Part shown: piece by piece, positions 1 to 8,100 of the stretch
How the letters are laid out: every line of letters begins with the position of its first letter
Numbering within the stretch: the stretch's first letter is position 1
Source of the DNA: Fimbriimonadaceae bacterium
GTDB lineage: Bacteria > Armatimonadota > UBA10988
NCBI GenBank assembly: GCA_020850355.1
Contig: JADZEX010000037.1
Location: 62,001 to 126,000, forward strand
DNA length: 64,000 bases
Direction: 5' to 3'
The notes under the pieces: model-generated
Databases searched by the model: none
Told to the model about the DNA's origin: nothing
Seen by the model: only the letters and a program-made list of their open reading frames with translations
Translations under genes and position numbers: made by a program

Positions 1-581
1 TTCGGGTGCTCCAGCACACGCTTCGCCATGATCTTGCTGGCGCGCAGCTCATCGCGGCGGTGGATCATGGTCACCTTGCTGGCGAACTTGGTGAGGAAGG
101 TAGCTTCTTCGCAGGCGCTGTCGCCGCCGCCCACCACGACAATCTCCTGGCCGCGGTAGAAGGCCCCGTCGCAGGTCGCGCAGGCCGTCACGCCGTGGCC
201 CCAGAGCTCGCTCTCGCCCGGCACACCGAGCCGGCGGGGGGTGCTGCCAGTGCAGATGATCACCGCCTTGCCGTGATAGGTCTCCCCACCCGCGGTGACC
301 GCGAAGGGGCGTTGCGAGAAGTCGACGGCGGTCACCCGCTCGATCTTCACCTCGGTCCCGAAGCGGCGCGCCTGTTGCTCCATGCGCTCCATCAGCTCGG
401 GGCCCAGGATGCCCTCCGGGAAGCCGGGGTAGTTCTCGACCTCAGTGGTCATCGCCAACTGTCCGCCCAGCTCATTGCCCGTGAAGAGCAGCGGCCGCAG
501 GTCGGCGCGGGCGGCGTAGGTCGCCGCGGTCCAGCCGGCGCAACCCGCTCCCAGCACGATCACCTCCCGAACGTCCGCCAT
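1..581 (-). CDS. trxB: Thioredoxin reductase (3' end cut by window edge)
   Basis: NADPH-dependent FAD enzyme that reduces thioredoxin in the cytoplasm. The reverse strand reads MADVREVIVLGAGCAGWTAA, giving an FAD-binding GxGxxG at residues 11-16. The redox pair is Cys134-Ala-Thr-Cys137 in ACATCDGAFY, followed by an NADPH-binding VVVGGGDSA. About 193 residues are present, and the C-terminal third lies beyond the left edge. The ATG at 581 is preceded by GGAGAAGGAG, a good ribosome binding site. The gene lies 38 bases downstream of the RNA methyltransferase gene in the same direction, so it may be the last gene of that operon. Family assignment is secure from the redox motif and the FAD and NADPH sites. 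Confidence 0.95.
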   Translation of the reverse strand, partial: MADVREVIVLGAGCAGWTAATYAARADLRPLLFTGNELGGQLAMTTEVENYPGFPEGILGPELMERMEQQARRFGTEVKIERVTAVDFSQRPFAVTAGGETYHGKAVIICTGSTPRRLGVPGESELWGHGVTACATCDGAFYRGQEIVVVGGGDSACEEATFLTKFASKVTMIHRRDELRASKIMAKRVLEHP

Positions 582-619
582 GTCTCGCTCCTTCTCCCGA
601 TAGCCTAGCCCGCGGGCTC

Positions 620-1423
620 CTACGCGTCAACGCACCGGGTTGGTTCCCGGTCGTCGGCCCGCTGGCGCAGCGCCTCGTAGAGCAGCGCGCCAGCCGCCAC
701 GGTGACGTTCAACGAGCTCGCCGCGCCGTGCATCGGCAGCCGCAGCAGGGCCTCGCAGGCGGCCGCCGTGGCCGGCTCCAGGCCGCTCGATTCGTTGCCC
801 ACCAGCAGCCCCAGCGGCCCGCGCAGATCGGCCTCCCAGGCCGACGCCGTGGCCCTCGCGCTGCTGCCGTAGACGCGCACCCCGGCCGCCTGCAGCCGCG
901 CCAGCTCGGCCGGCAGGTCGGCGCACAGCACCAGCGGTTGGCGCAAGATGCTGCCGGTGCTGGAGCGCACCGCGGGCCGCCCGAAGGGATCGGCGCTGCG
1001 GTCGCCCAGCACCAGCGCGGCGCAGCCGGCCGCCTCGGCGGTCCGCAACAGCACTCCCACGTTGCGCGGGTCCTGGATGTTCTCGGCCAGCAGCAACAAC
1101 CCGCGGCCGGGCGCCTGCGGCAGCAGCTCGCGCCGGGCCACCCCAACCGCGGTGACGGCGGTCTCGTAGTCGGTGCCCGACAACCTGGTCAGCAGCCGCG
1201 GCGCGATGGTCAGCAGCGGCACGCTCGCGCTGCGCAGCTCGCTCGCGAGGTCAGCCGCGCTGGGGAGCAGCAGGACCGACTCCAGCCGCTGGGCCGCCAG
1301 CGCCTGCCGCACCAGCTTCTCACCTTCCACCAGATACTGCCCCCGCGCCGCCCGGCCGAGCGCCGTGGTCAGTTCGGCAGCCGCCACGAACGCTGGCTCG
1401 CGGGGATCCTGAATCGCAGCCAT
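620..1423 (-). CDS. SpoU/TrmH-family RNA 2'-O-ribose methyltransferase
   Basis: Predicted SAM-dependent methyltransferase acting on a tRNA or rRNA ribose, 267 aa. The N-terminal ~100 residues look like the L30e-like substrate-binding domain (QYLVEGEKLVRQAL). The C-terminal SPOUT domain carries the three family motifs: NIQDPRNVG, LVGNESSGLEP and LPMHGAASSLNVTVAAG. The ATG at 1423 overlaps the stop of the upstream GH127 gene as TGATG, which fixes the start and indicates translational coupling. Position-specific function (RlmB, TrmH or other) cannot be told from the sequence. The pairing with a glycosidase is probably operonic convenience rather than function. Confidence 0.92.
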   Translation of the reverse strand: MAAIQDPREPAFVAAAELTTALGRAARGQYLVEGEKLVRQALAAQRLESVLLLPSAADLASELRSASVPLLTIAPRLLTRLSGTDYETAVTAVGVARRELLPQAPGRGLLLLAENIQDPRNVGVLLRTAEAAGCAALVLGDRSADPFGRPAVRSSTGSILRQPLVLCADLPAELARLQAAGVRVYGSSARATASAWEADLRGPLGLLVGNESSGLEPATAAACEALLRLPMHGAASSLNVTVAAGALLYEALRQRADDREPTRCVDA

Positions 1424-3666
1424 CAGCGCTCCCAGGCCTGCAGCTCGGCGCAACTGCTGAAGCTCTGCGCCGGGCGATCGCCGCTCGCCGGCACGCCGAC
1501 CACCCGCACGGCGACCAGCCGTTGCGGCGCGCAGCGGACCTCGAACGGCTGGCCAGGCGTCAGCCCGGCGGGGCTCCCGGCGGTGGTGGCCGGGTAGTCG
1601 GTGAGCTCGCCGAGCAGCAGCCAGGGCCCGCCCGGCAGCGCCTGACCCTCGACCCGCGGCGCGGAGTTGCGGCGGTCGAACCAGCCGCCGTCGTGGTAGA
1701 CCGCGCCGTGACGGAAGACGACCCGGCCGACCGTCGCGGGGGCGCGCAGTTCGACCGCGTACCAGTCGAGGTCTTGCCAACGGCCATCGAAGGTGACCCG
1801 CCACGTGTCGCCGCGCTGATCGCAGATGGATCCAGCCACATTGCCAGCGCGCGACCAGCTCTCGCGTCCGCCGCAGGTCAACGAGATCTCCGCCGCGCGT
1901 ACCGTCTCGGCGGCGGGCAGCCAGACCTGCTGCACCGCGCCGCTGCTGCCGGCCGCCGCGAACGGCCGCAGGCAGAGGCTGGCCGGGCCGGCCCAACCAG
2001 CGGGCGTCACCGCCGGCAGTTGCAGCCAGCGCTCGCCCGGCCAGGTCCGCGCCGCGGCCGGTGGCTCGACCACCGCGGCCGGGCCCTCGTCGGCGGTGAC
2101 CGCGGCGGCTGGCGGCAGGCCCGGGTTGACCGCCTCGTCGTAGGAGTAGACCAGCGGGCCGCGCCGGAACGCGGTTTGGCCGTGGTTGCCGTGCTGCCCG
2201 GCGAGCCGCTCGACGGGCAGATCCAACGCCGCCGCCAACGCGTCGCCGTCGCGCCAGACCCGCCGCAGCACCGCGTAGCCAGCTTCGGCGGCCACCTCGC
2301 ACGGCCGACCGTTGAGCAGCCAACGTGGTCGCTCGCCCGCCGGCAGCCGCACCGCCAGACTCAGTTCGAGCGGCTGCGAGACCGCCAGGCGGTAGCGCAG
2401 CGCCGGCTCGGTCGGATAGTCCGCCAACTGCTCGACCTGCACGGCGACCGCCCCAACGGTGGTTCGCAACCGGCTCGGTCCGTGGATTTGGGCGATCAGC
2501 TTGTCGCCCACCTGCCCCCAGCTCCACTGCGGCAGCCGCAGTACGGCGCGGGGGTTGCTCGAGACGCAGCAGTTGATGCCACGCCCGTAGGGCTTCGGAC
2601 CTTCCAGCGGCGTGAAGTAGCAAATCGAGCGGCCATCGGGGGTCTGCGAGCCGATCAGGTGGTTGTAGGCGAGGTTCTCCAAGGCCGCCGCGTACCGCGC
2701 CTCGCCGGTCAGTTCCAGCAGCGCCGCCGTCAACTGCGCCAGCGTCACCTGCGCGCAGTTCTCCGAGACCGCGCCGCTGTTGGGCAGGTGGTGGTCGGCC
2801 TGGAAGTGCTCCGACAGGGAGGTGCCGCCGGTGACCCAGGACTGCGTCGCCGCGATGTCGTCCCAGGCCCGGCGGCAGGCGGCCAGGTGGCGCGGCTCAC
2901 CGGTCAGACGGTACAGCTCGCTCAGGCCGACCAGGTTGCTGAGCAGTTCATAGGCCTTGGCATTGGCGGTCTGCTGCACTCGACCGTGGCCCAACAGCGA
3001 TTCCAGCAGGTGCGGGCCGTGAGGCTGGCTCCAGCCCGCCACAATCTGCTCTGCGAACAGCCGGTCGCGCGCGTCGCCGGAACACCGGTAGAGCCGCACC
3101 ACCGGTCCCAGGACACTGGTCGCAGCCATCCCAACGTGAGTCCCGCTGGCGATCAGGTCGCGCCCGCCGGGGCCGAAAGTCGTCCGGAGCAGCTCCCCAA
3201 TCCGCCGTGCGCCCTGCAGCGCCGCGCCGTCGCCGGTGGTCGTGTGGACCGCCAGCAGGCCGACCAGGCAGTACTTGTGGACCCAGACATCCCACGAGGT
3301 CCAGCGGTCGGCCGGCCGGTAGGTGCCCAGGTAACCGTCCGCTTCCTGGCAGGCCAGCAGCCCGGCGGTGACGCGCTCGAGCTTGGCCCGCAGCCGCGGG
3401 TCGCCGGTCTGCTGCCAGGCCAGACAGGCCGCGTCGAGGAACTTGCCGACGTGCTCGCCGATCCAGGCCTGCTCCCCGGGCCGCCGTCGAAAGCCAGCCA
3501 GCAGCGCGTCCTCGTCAACGTCCAGCAACCGGCCCAGCGCGGTGGCGGTGACCCGGCTGCCGAGCAGACCACCCAGCCGGACTGCCCCCGGCCCGGCCAC
3601 CGGCGCCACCGGCGCCACCGGCTCCACCAGCACGAGGCTGCCGCAGGCCATCAGGATCCAGATCAT
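1423..3666 (-). CDS. GH127 family glycosidase (beta-L-arabinofuranosidase-like, DUF1680)
   Basis: Predicted exo-glycosidase releasing beta-L-arabinofuranose or a related sugar, 747 aa. The N-terminus MIWILMACGSLVLV is hydrophobic and may be an uncharged signal or lipoprotein-like leader. An (alpha/alpha)6-barrel follows (LACQEADGYLGTY, LYRLTGEPRHL). In the GH127 enzyme HypBA1 a glutamate and three cysteines bind zinc, one of them the nucleophile. Here Glu302 and Cys304 (VSENCAQ) and Cys366-Cys367 (INCCVSSNP) fit those positions. The last ~250 residues are beta-rich and resemble an F5/8-type carbohydrate-binding module. The chosen ATG at 3666 has GGAGG upstream. It starts 91 bases from the divergent ceramidase-like gene, so the two may share a regulatory region. 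Confidence 0.85.
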   Translation of the reverse strand: MIWILMACGSLVLVEPVAPVAPVAGPGAVRLGGLLGSRVTATALGRLLDVDEDALLAGFRRRPGEQAWIGEHVGKFLDAACLAWQQTGDPRLRAKLERVTAGLLACQEADGYLGTYRPADRWTSWDVWVHKYCLVGLLAVHTTTGDGAALQGARRIGELLRTTFGPGGRDLIASGTHVGMAATSVLGPVVRLYRCSGDARDRLFAEQIVAGWSQPHGPHLLESLLGHGRVQQTANAKAYELLSNLVGLSELYRLTGEPRHLAACRRAWDDIAATQSWVTGGTSLSEHFQADHHLPNSGAVSENCAQVTLAQLTAALLELTGEARYAAALENLAYNHLIGSQTPDGRSICYFTPLEGPKPYGRGINCCVSSNPRAVLRLPQWSWGQVGDKLIAQIHGPSRLRTTVGAVAVQVEQLADYPTEPALRYRLAVSQPLELSLAVRLPAGERPRWLLNGRPCEVAAEAGYAVLRRVWRDGDALAAALDLPVERLAGQHGNHGQTAFRRGPLVYSYDEAVNPGLPPAAAVTADEGPAAVVEPPAAARTWPGERWLQLPAVTPAGWAGPASLCLRPFAAAGSSGAVQQVWLPAAETVRAAEISLTCGGRESWSRAGNVAGSICDQRGDTWRVTFDGRWQDLDWYAVELRAPATVGRVVFRHGAVYHDGGWFDRRNSAPRVEGQALPGGPWLLLGELTDYPATTAGSPAGLTPGQPFEVRCAPQRLVAVRVVGVPASGDRPAQSFSSCAELQAWER

Positions 3667-3696
3667 CGCCGCCTCCGCCGGGCAGTTCGCAGCCTG

Positions 3697-3713
3697 CCGC
3701 AGGGCTCCTGCGG
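3697..3713. promoter_or_regulatory. Short inverted repeat in divergent intergenic region (possible operator)
   Basis: CCGCAGG-GCT-CCTGCGG, a perfect 7-base inverted repeat, lies in the 91-base gap between the divergent GH127 and ceramidase-like genes. That is where a shared regulator would bind. No clear -35/-10 was found beside it, and chance palindromes are common in GC-rich DNA. Confidence 0.25.
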
Positions 3714-3757
3714 GAGGAACCGCCGCGGCGGCGCGAATCCACCGCCGGAGCCGCCTG

Positions 3758-5065
3758 ATGCCACTGCAAGTGGGTGCCGCGCAGATCGACATCACCCCGC
3801 CGCTGGGCTGCCACCTCGACGGCAACCTCACCGACCGGGTCGCCCTCAACCTGCACGACCCGCTGTACGCCAAGGCCATCGTCTGGGAACAGGACGGCCG
3901 CCGCGTTGGCGTGGTGGTCTGCGACCTGATCATCGTGACCCGTGAAATGGCCGACGAGGTCAAGCAACGGGTCCAGGCGGCGGTCGGCCTGCCGCCCGAG
4001 GCCTTGCTGGTGACCGCCACCCACACGCATTACGGGCCGGCGGTCTACGGCGCGCTGCTGACCCGGCGTGAGGAGTCCTACGTTGCCTGGGCCCCGCCAC
4101 GGATCGCCGATGCCGTGATCCAGGCCGTGCGCAGCCTGCAGCCGGCCGAGGTCGGCTGGGCCGTCGGATCCTGCGCCAGCGAGGTCTTCAACCGCCGCTT
4201 CCGGATGCGCGACGGCAGCGTCCAGACCAACGCGGGCGTGGGCAACCCCAAAATCGTCGGCGCCAACGGCCCGGCCGACCCGACCTTCAGCCTGCTGGTC
4301 GCCCGCACGCCCGAGGGCCGACCGCTGGCCGCGCTGGGCAATCTGGCCCTGCACTACGTCGGCTCGGCCAACGACGACGTCAGCGCCGACTACTTCGGCT
4401 ATTTCGCCGCCGGCCTGCAACGCTGCGCCGGCGCGCCGTTCGTGGCTGCCCTCACCAACGGCTGCTTCGGCGACCTCAACAACATCGACGTCCGCCGCCC
4501 CCGCCGCGCGCCCCACCCGTACCACCACACCCGGCGCGTCGGCGAAGTGGTCGCCGGCGAGGCCTGGAAGCTCTGGAACACCCTCTGGGAAGAGGACTAC
4601 CACGATGATCTGCCGTTGGCCTGGGCGCTGGAGCAGGTCCCGCTGACCCCTCGCCGACCGACCGCGGCCCAACTCAGCGCCGCCCGCGACTACCTCGCCA
4701 CCGCCCGCCCGGCCGCCGACTCCTGGGCCTACGCCTACGCGCTGGATCACCTCAAGATGGTCGACCAGCCCACCCAACTCAGCCTGCCGCTGCAAGTCCT
4801 GCGGATCGGCGAGGTCGCCCTGGCCGGTCTGCCGGGCGAGGTCTTCGCGGAGGTCGGCCTGGCGCTCAAGGCCGCCTCCCCCTACCCCGTGACGATGCCC
4901 ATTGGGCTGGCCAACGACACGGTCGGCTACGTCGCCCCCGACGAGCAGTTGGCGGTCGGCGGCTACGAGTGCACCCTCTGCCGCCACGTGGTGGCCCCGC
5001 CCGGGACGGTTCAGACCTGGCTGGCCACCCACGGCCGGCTGTTGCGGCAGACCTGGGGCTGCTAA
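3758..5065 (+). CDS. Neutral/alkaline ceramidase-like hydrolase, paralog 1
   Basis: 435 aa, related to the N-terminal domain of neutral/alkaline non-lysosomal ceramidases, which cleave N-acyl-sphingosines. The sequence begins MPLQVGAAQIDITPPLGCHL. It carries the zinc-ligand-like motif TATHTHYGP and later NGCFGDLNN, both typical of the family. It is much shorter than full ceramidases (roughly 650-700 aa) and shows no signal peptide, so true ceramide cleavage is doubtful. The substrate may be another amide or a glycan-linked group. It is paralogous to the gene at 9414-10727 (shared GEAWKLWNTLWEED and SEVFNRR), with the helicase gene between them. The ATG at 3758 is preceded by GGAG. Confidence 0.82.
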   Translation: MPLQVGAAQIDITPPLGCHLDGNLTDRVALNLHDPLYAKAIVWEQDGRRVGVVVCDLIIVTREMADEVKQRVQAAVGLPPEALLVTATHTHYGPAVYGALLTRREESYVAWAPPRIADAVIQAVRSLQPAEVGWAVGSCASEVFNRRFRMRDGSVQTNAGVGNPKIVGANGPADPTFSLLVARTPEGRPLAALGNLALHYVGSANDDVSADYFGYFAAGLQRCAGAPFVAALTNGCFGDLNNIDVRRPRRAPHPYHHTRRVGEVVAGEAWKLWNTLWEEDYHDDLPLAWALEQVPLTPRRPTAAQLSAARDYLATARPAADSWAYAYALDHLKMVDQPTQLSLPLQVLRIGEVALAGLPGEVFAEVGLALKAASPYPVTMPIGLANDTVGYVAPDEQLAVGGYECTLCRHVVAPPGTVQTWLATHGRLLRQTWGC

Positions 5066-5079
5066 CTCGCCCGGCACCA

Positions 5080-5096
5080 TGGCAAGTTCATTGCAT
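5080..5096 (+). promoter_or_regulatory. Sigma-54 (-24/-12) promoter for the helicase gene
   Basis: TGGCAAG-TTCA-TTGCAT matches the RpoN consensus TGGCACG-N4-TTGCW with one mismatch (C to A). The GG and GC elements have the required 12-base register. The predicted start of transcription is near 5107. That leaves a leader of about 24 bases holding the perfect Shine-Dalgarno AAGGAGG (5117-5123) before the GTG at 5131. The local AT-rich patch stands out in this GC-rich genome. The geometry matches the site at 19481-19496. Confidence 0.68.
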
Positions 5097-5130
5097 TTGA
5101 CATTTACGGGTTGTGCAAGGAGGTTTGGCC

Positions 5131-8100
5131 GTGGGGATCTACGTCTACGTCACGGACCGCTGTCGGAAGGACGCGCAGACGCACACGCTGCAGCCGGAGC
5201 TGGCCCGGGTACGGCAGCAGGTCGAGGCACAGCAGTCGGTGAGTTTCTTCGACCGCTTCCCCTACCCGTACCTGGTCAAGAAGCAGCTTGGGGGACGCAA
5301 CCGACGGCTGCTGGCGCAGGAGTTCGCGGTCGGTGAGCACCGGGTGTTGGTGCTCTTGGCGATCCTGATTCGAGGTGGGGCTGAGTACCAGCGGTTCGCC
5401 CAGGACCCGGTCGGCTTCGGCCAGCAGCAGTTTGGCGAGCTGATCGCGCAGCTCGACCTGCCGGCTTACCTGGCGGAACGGACGCAGACGGAGCCGCTGG
5501 CCAGCCTGCCCAAGCCCAGCGCAGCCGAGTATGACGTGCTCTACTCGGCGTTCGGCCACTGGCGTGACGCTGGACAGGATGAGCTGGTCTACGATGCGGG
5601 CCCCTGGGTCGACCGGACGCGTCAGGAGCTGGTCAGCAATCAGCTCAACCGCGTCCACGCCGCGTGTTGGCGAGCTTTGGAGGCGAGCGGTGGGGTGAGC
5701 GGCCAGGTGGTTGCCGAGCGACCCGACTGGCGCGTCTGGTTCTGGCGCGGGCCGGGTCACCTGGTGCTCTTGGATGTCACCACGAGTGGCGACGCGGCCC
5801 CGAGCTGGATTGCGGGATCGCCGTTCGGCACGGCCGGCGAGTGGTCGCAGGAGCACCAGCGCTGCTGTCGCCGAGCCTATCCGTCGCTGCTGCTGTATGA
5901 CGAGGACCTCTGGATCGAAGTGCAGAAAGAGCCGTTGGGGAACATGGCGCTGTCGCCGGAAGAGACGAAGGTGCTGGAAGGGATCCGCGGCAGCGGCAGT
6001 GGCGCCTTCCCGTTGTTCATCAATGGCCGCGCCGGCAGCGGCAAGTCGACCCTGCTGCAGTACCTGTTCGCGGATCTGCTCTTCTACCACCTCTCCAAGG
6101 ACGACCCGGAGCGGCTCCAGGTGCCGCTCTACCTGACAGCCAGCTTGGACTTGCTCGAGACCGCCAAAGGTCTGGTCGAACGACTGCTGCGCAGCGAGGC
6201 CGCGTTGCGTGTGCTGGGGGAGACCCACGACCCTGGCGAGCGGCAAGCCGTGGTCCAGCAGGCCTTCCAGCCGTTCCGCCGCTTCGCGCTGAGCCTGCTG
6301 CCAGCGGATCTGCTGCCGCGCTTTGGCGGCGACGGTTATGTCAGCTACGCCACGTTTCGACGACTCTGGCAGGAGCGCTACAACCATGTCCCAGAAGCCC
6401 GGACGCGCTACGGCGCCGACCTCTGCTGGCATGTCATCCGGAGCTACATCAAGGGACTGAACGCCGAGGACTACCTCGAGCCGGATGACTACCGACTGCT
6501 GCCAGAGCAGCGCAAGTCGGTTTCCGCCGAGGACTTTGCGCTGGTCCATGAGCGGGTCTGGAGGAGCTGGTACCAGCCCCTGACCGACCAGGGGGGATGC
6601 TGGGACGACCAGGATCTGGCGCGCTGTATCCTGGCCAACGACCTGGCCCAGCCGGTCTACCCGGCGGTCGTGTGTGACGAGGCCCAGGACTTCACCAGCA
6701 TCGAACTGGAGCTGATCCTGCGCTGCAACCTGTTCTCGGCGCGGGTGTTGTCCCCCCACCAGATACCGCGGGTGCCGTTCGCGTTTGCCGGGGACCCGTT
6801 CCAGACCCTCAACCCGACGGGCTTCCGTTGGGATGCCGTCAAAGCTGCCTTCCACGAGCGCTTCATCGACGAGCTGAACCGCGCTGGCGATGCGCCGGCG
6901 CTCGGCCTGAACTGCTGCGAGCTGGAGTACAACTACCGCTCCAGCGGACCCATTGTCCACCTTGGCAACTGGGTGCAGGCGCTCCGGGTGGCGCTGCTCG
7001 ACGACCCCGACGCCCGGCCCCAGAGGCCCTGGTCCGACGATCAGGCGGCCGCGCTGGTGGTCTGGTACAGCGCCGACGACCCACAGTTTTGGCGGGCGTT
7101 CGAGGAGCAGAGCGAGCTGGTCGTGATCGTGCCGTGCGGCGAGGGCGAAGAAGCCGACTATGTCGCCAACGACCCGCTGCTGAGCCGCCACATCGGCATC
7201 GAGAACGGCGTGCCCCTACGGGTCCTGAGCGCCGCTCGAGCCAAGGGTTGCGAGTACCCGGCCGTGCTGGTCTACGGCTTCGGCAGCGAGTCGCCAGTCG
7301 ATGTGCTGGCGGCGCTCGAAACCGAGGGCGTCGCCGCGGCCGGCGCCCCGCAACTGCCGTTGCAGTACTTCCTGAACCGGCTCTACGTCGCCGTCAGCCG
7401 CGCCAAACGGCGGTTGGTGGTGGTGGACAGTGGCCGCGGCCTGGAGCGGCTGTGGGCGGTCAGCCAGCGGGTCCGAGTGGACCAGCAGATCCTCCGGCGG
7501 ATCGGCCACGCCGCCGACCGCTGGGAGTCGTCGATGGCCTGCCTGACAGCCGGCCTACCAGACCAGCTCGGCGGCGATGTGGCCGGCGACCCGCAGGAGA
7601 ACGCCCGCAGCTTCGAGAGCGAGGGCGATCAGCGGCAGGACAGCTACCTGCTGCGCCAGGCAGCCGCGCTCTACCGCCGGGCAGGCAACGAGCTGAAGCA
7701 CCTCGAATGCGATGCCAAGGCGCTGGAGTACGACGGCAAGTACCTCGCCGCAGCGCCGGTCTACCAGCAGGCCCGGCACGATGGCGAGGCCATTCGCTGT
7801 TACTGGTTGGCCGGCCCGGAAGGCTGGCCGATCCTGGCCGCGCAAGGCTACCCGCCGCATCTGCCCTACCCGGACGAACGCCGCTGGGCCCACACCGTCG
7901 CCGTCGGCGCCAGCGACCAGGCCGCCACCGCCCTGGTCGAAGCGCTGGCGGCGCGCGCGGCGCAGGGCCTGACCCCGGATGAGTCGATCTGGTACCGCAC
8001 CTGGAGCCAGGCCCTGGCGGCGATCCTGGACGGCCGCGCGACGGTCGGGCAGATCGCGGATCGCTCGTTGGTCCGGCGTCTCGCCGGCGCCTTCGACCAG

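Noticed and set aside
6-608. 200-aa plus-strand ORF at the left edge
   Set aside because: It is the antisense of thioredoxin reductase, whose CATC redox motif and FAD site are clear on the minus strand.
3600-3630. Short GGCGCCACC direct repeats
   Set aside because: They encode the VAPVAPVAG linker of the GH127 signal region; not a mobile or regulatory repeat.
5104-7191. 695-aa minus-strand ORF
   Set aside because: Antisense to the helicase gene, which has all its motor motifs; the minus frame has no family features.
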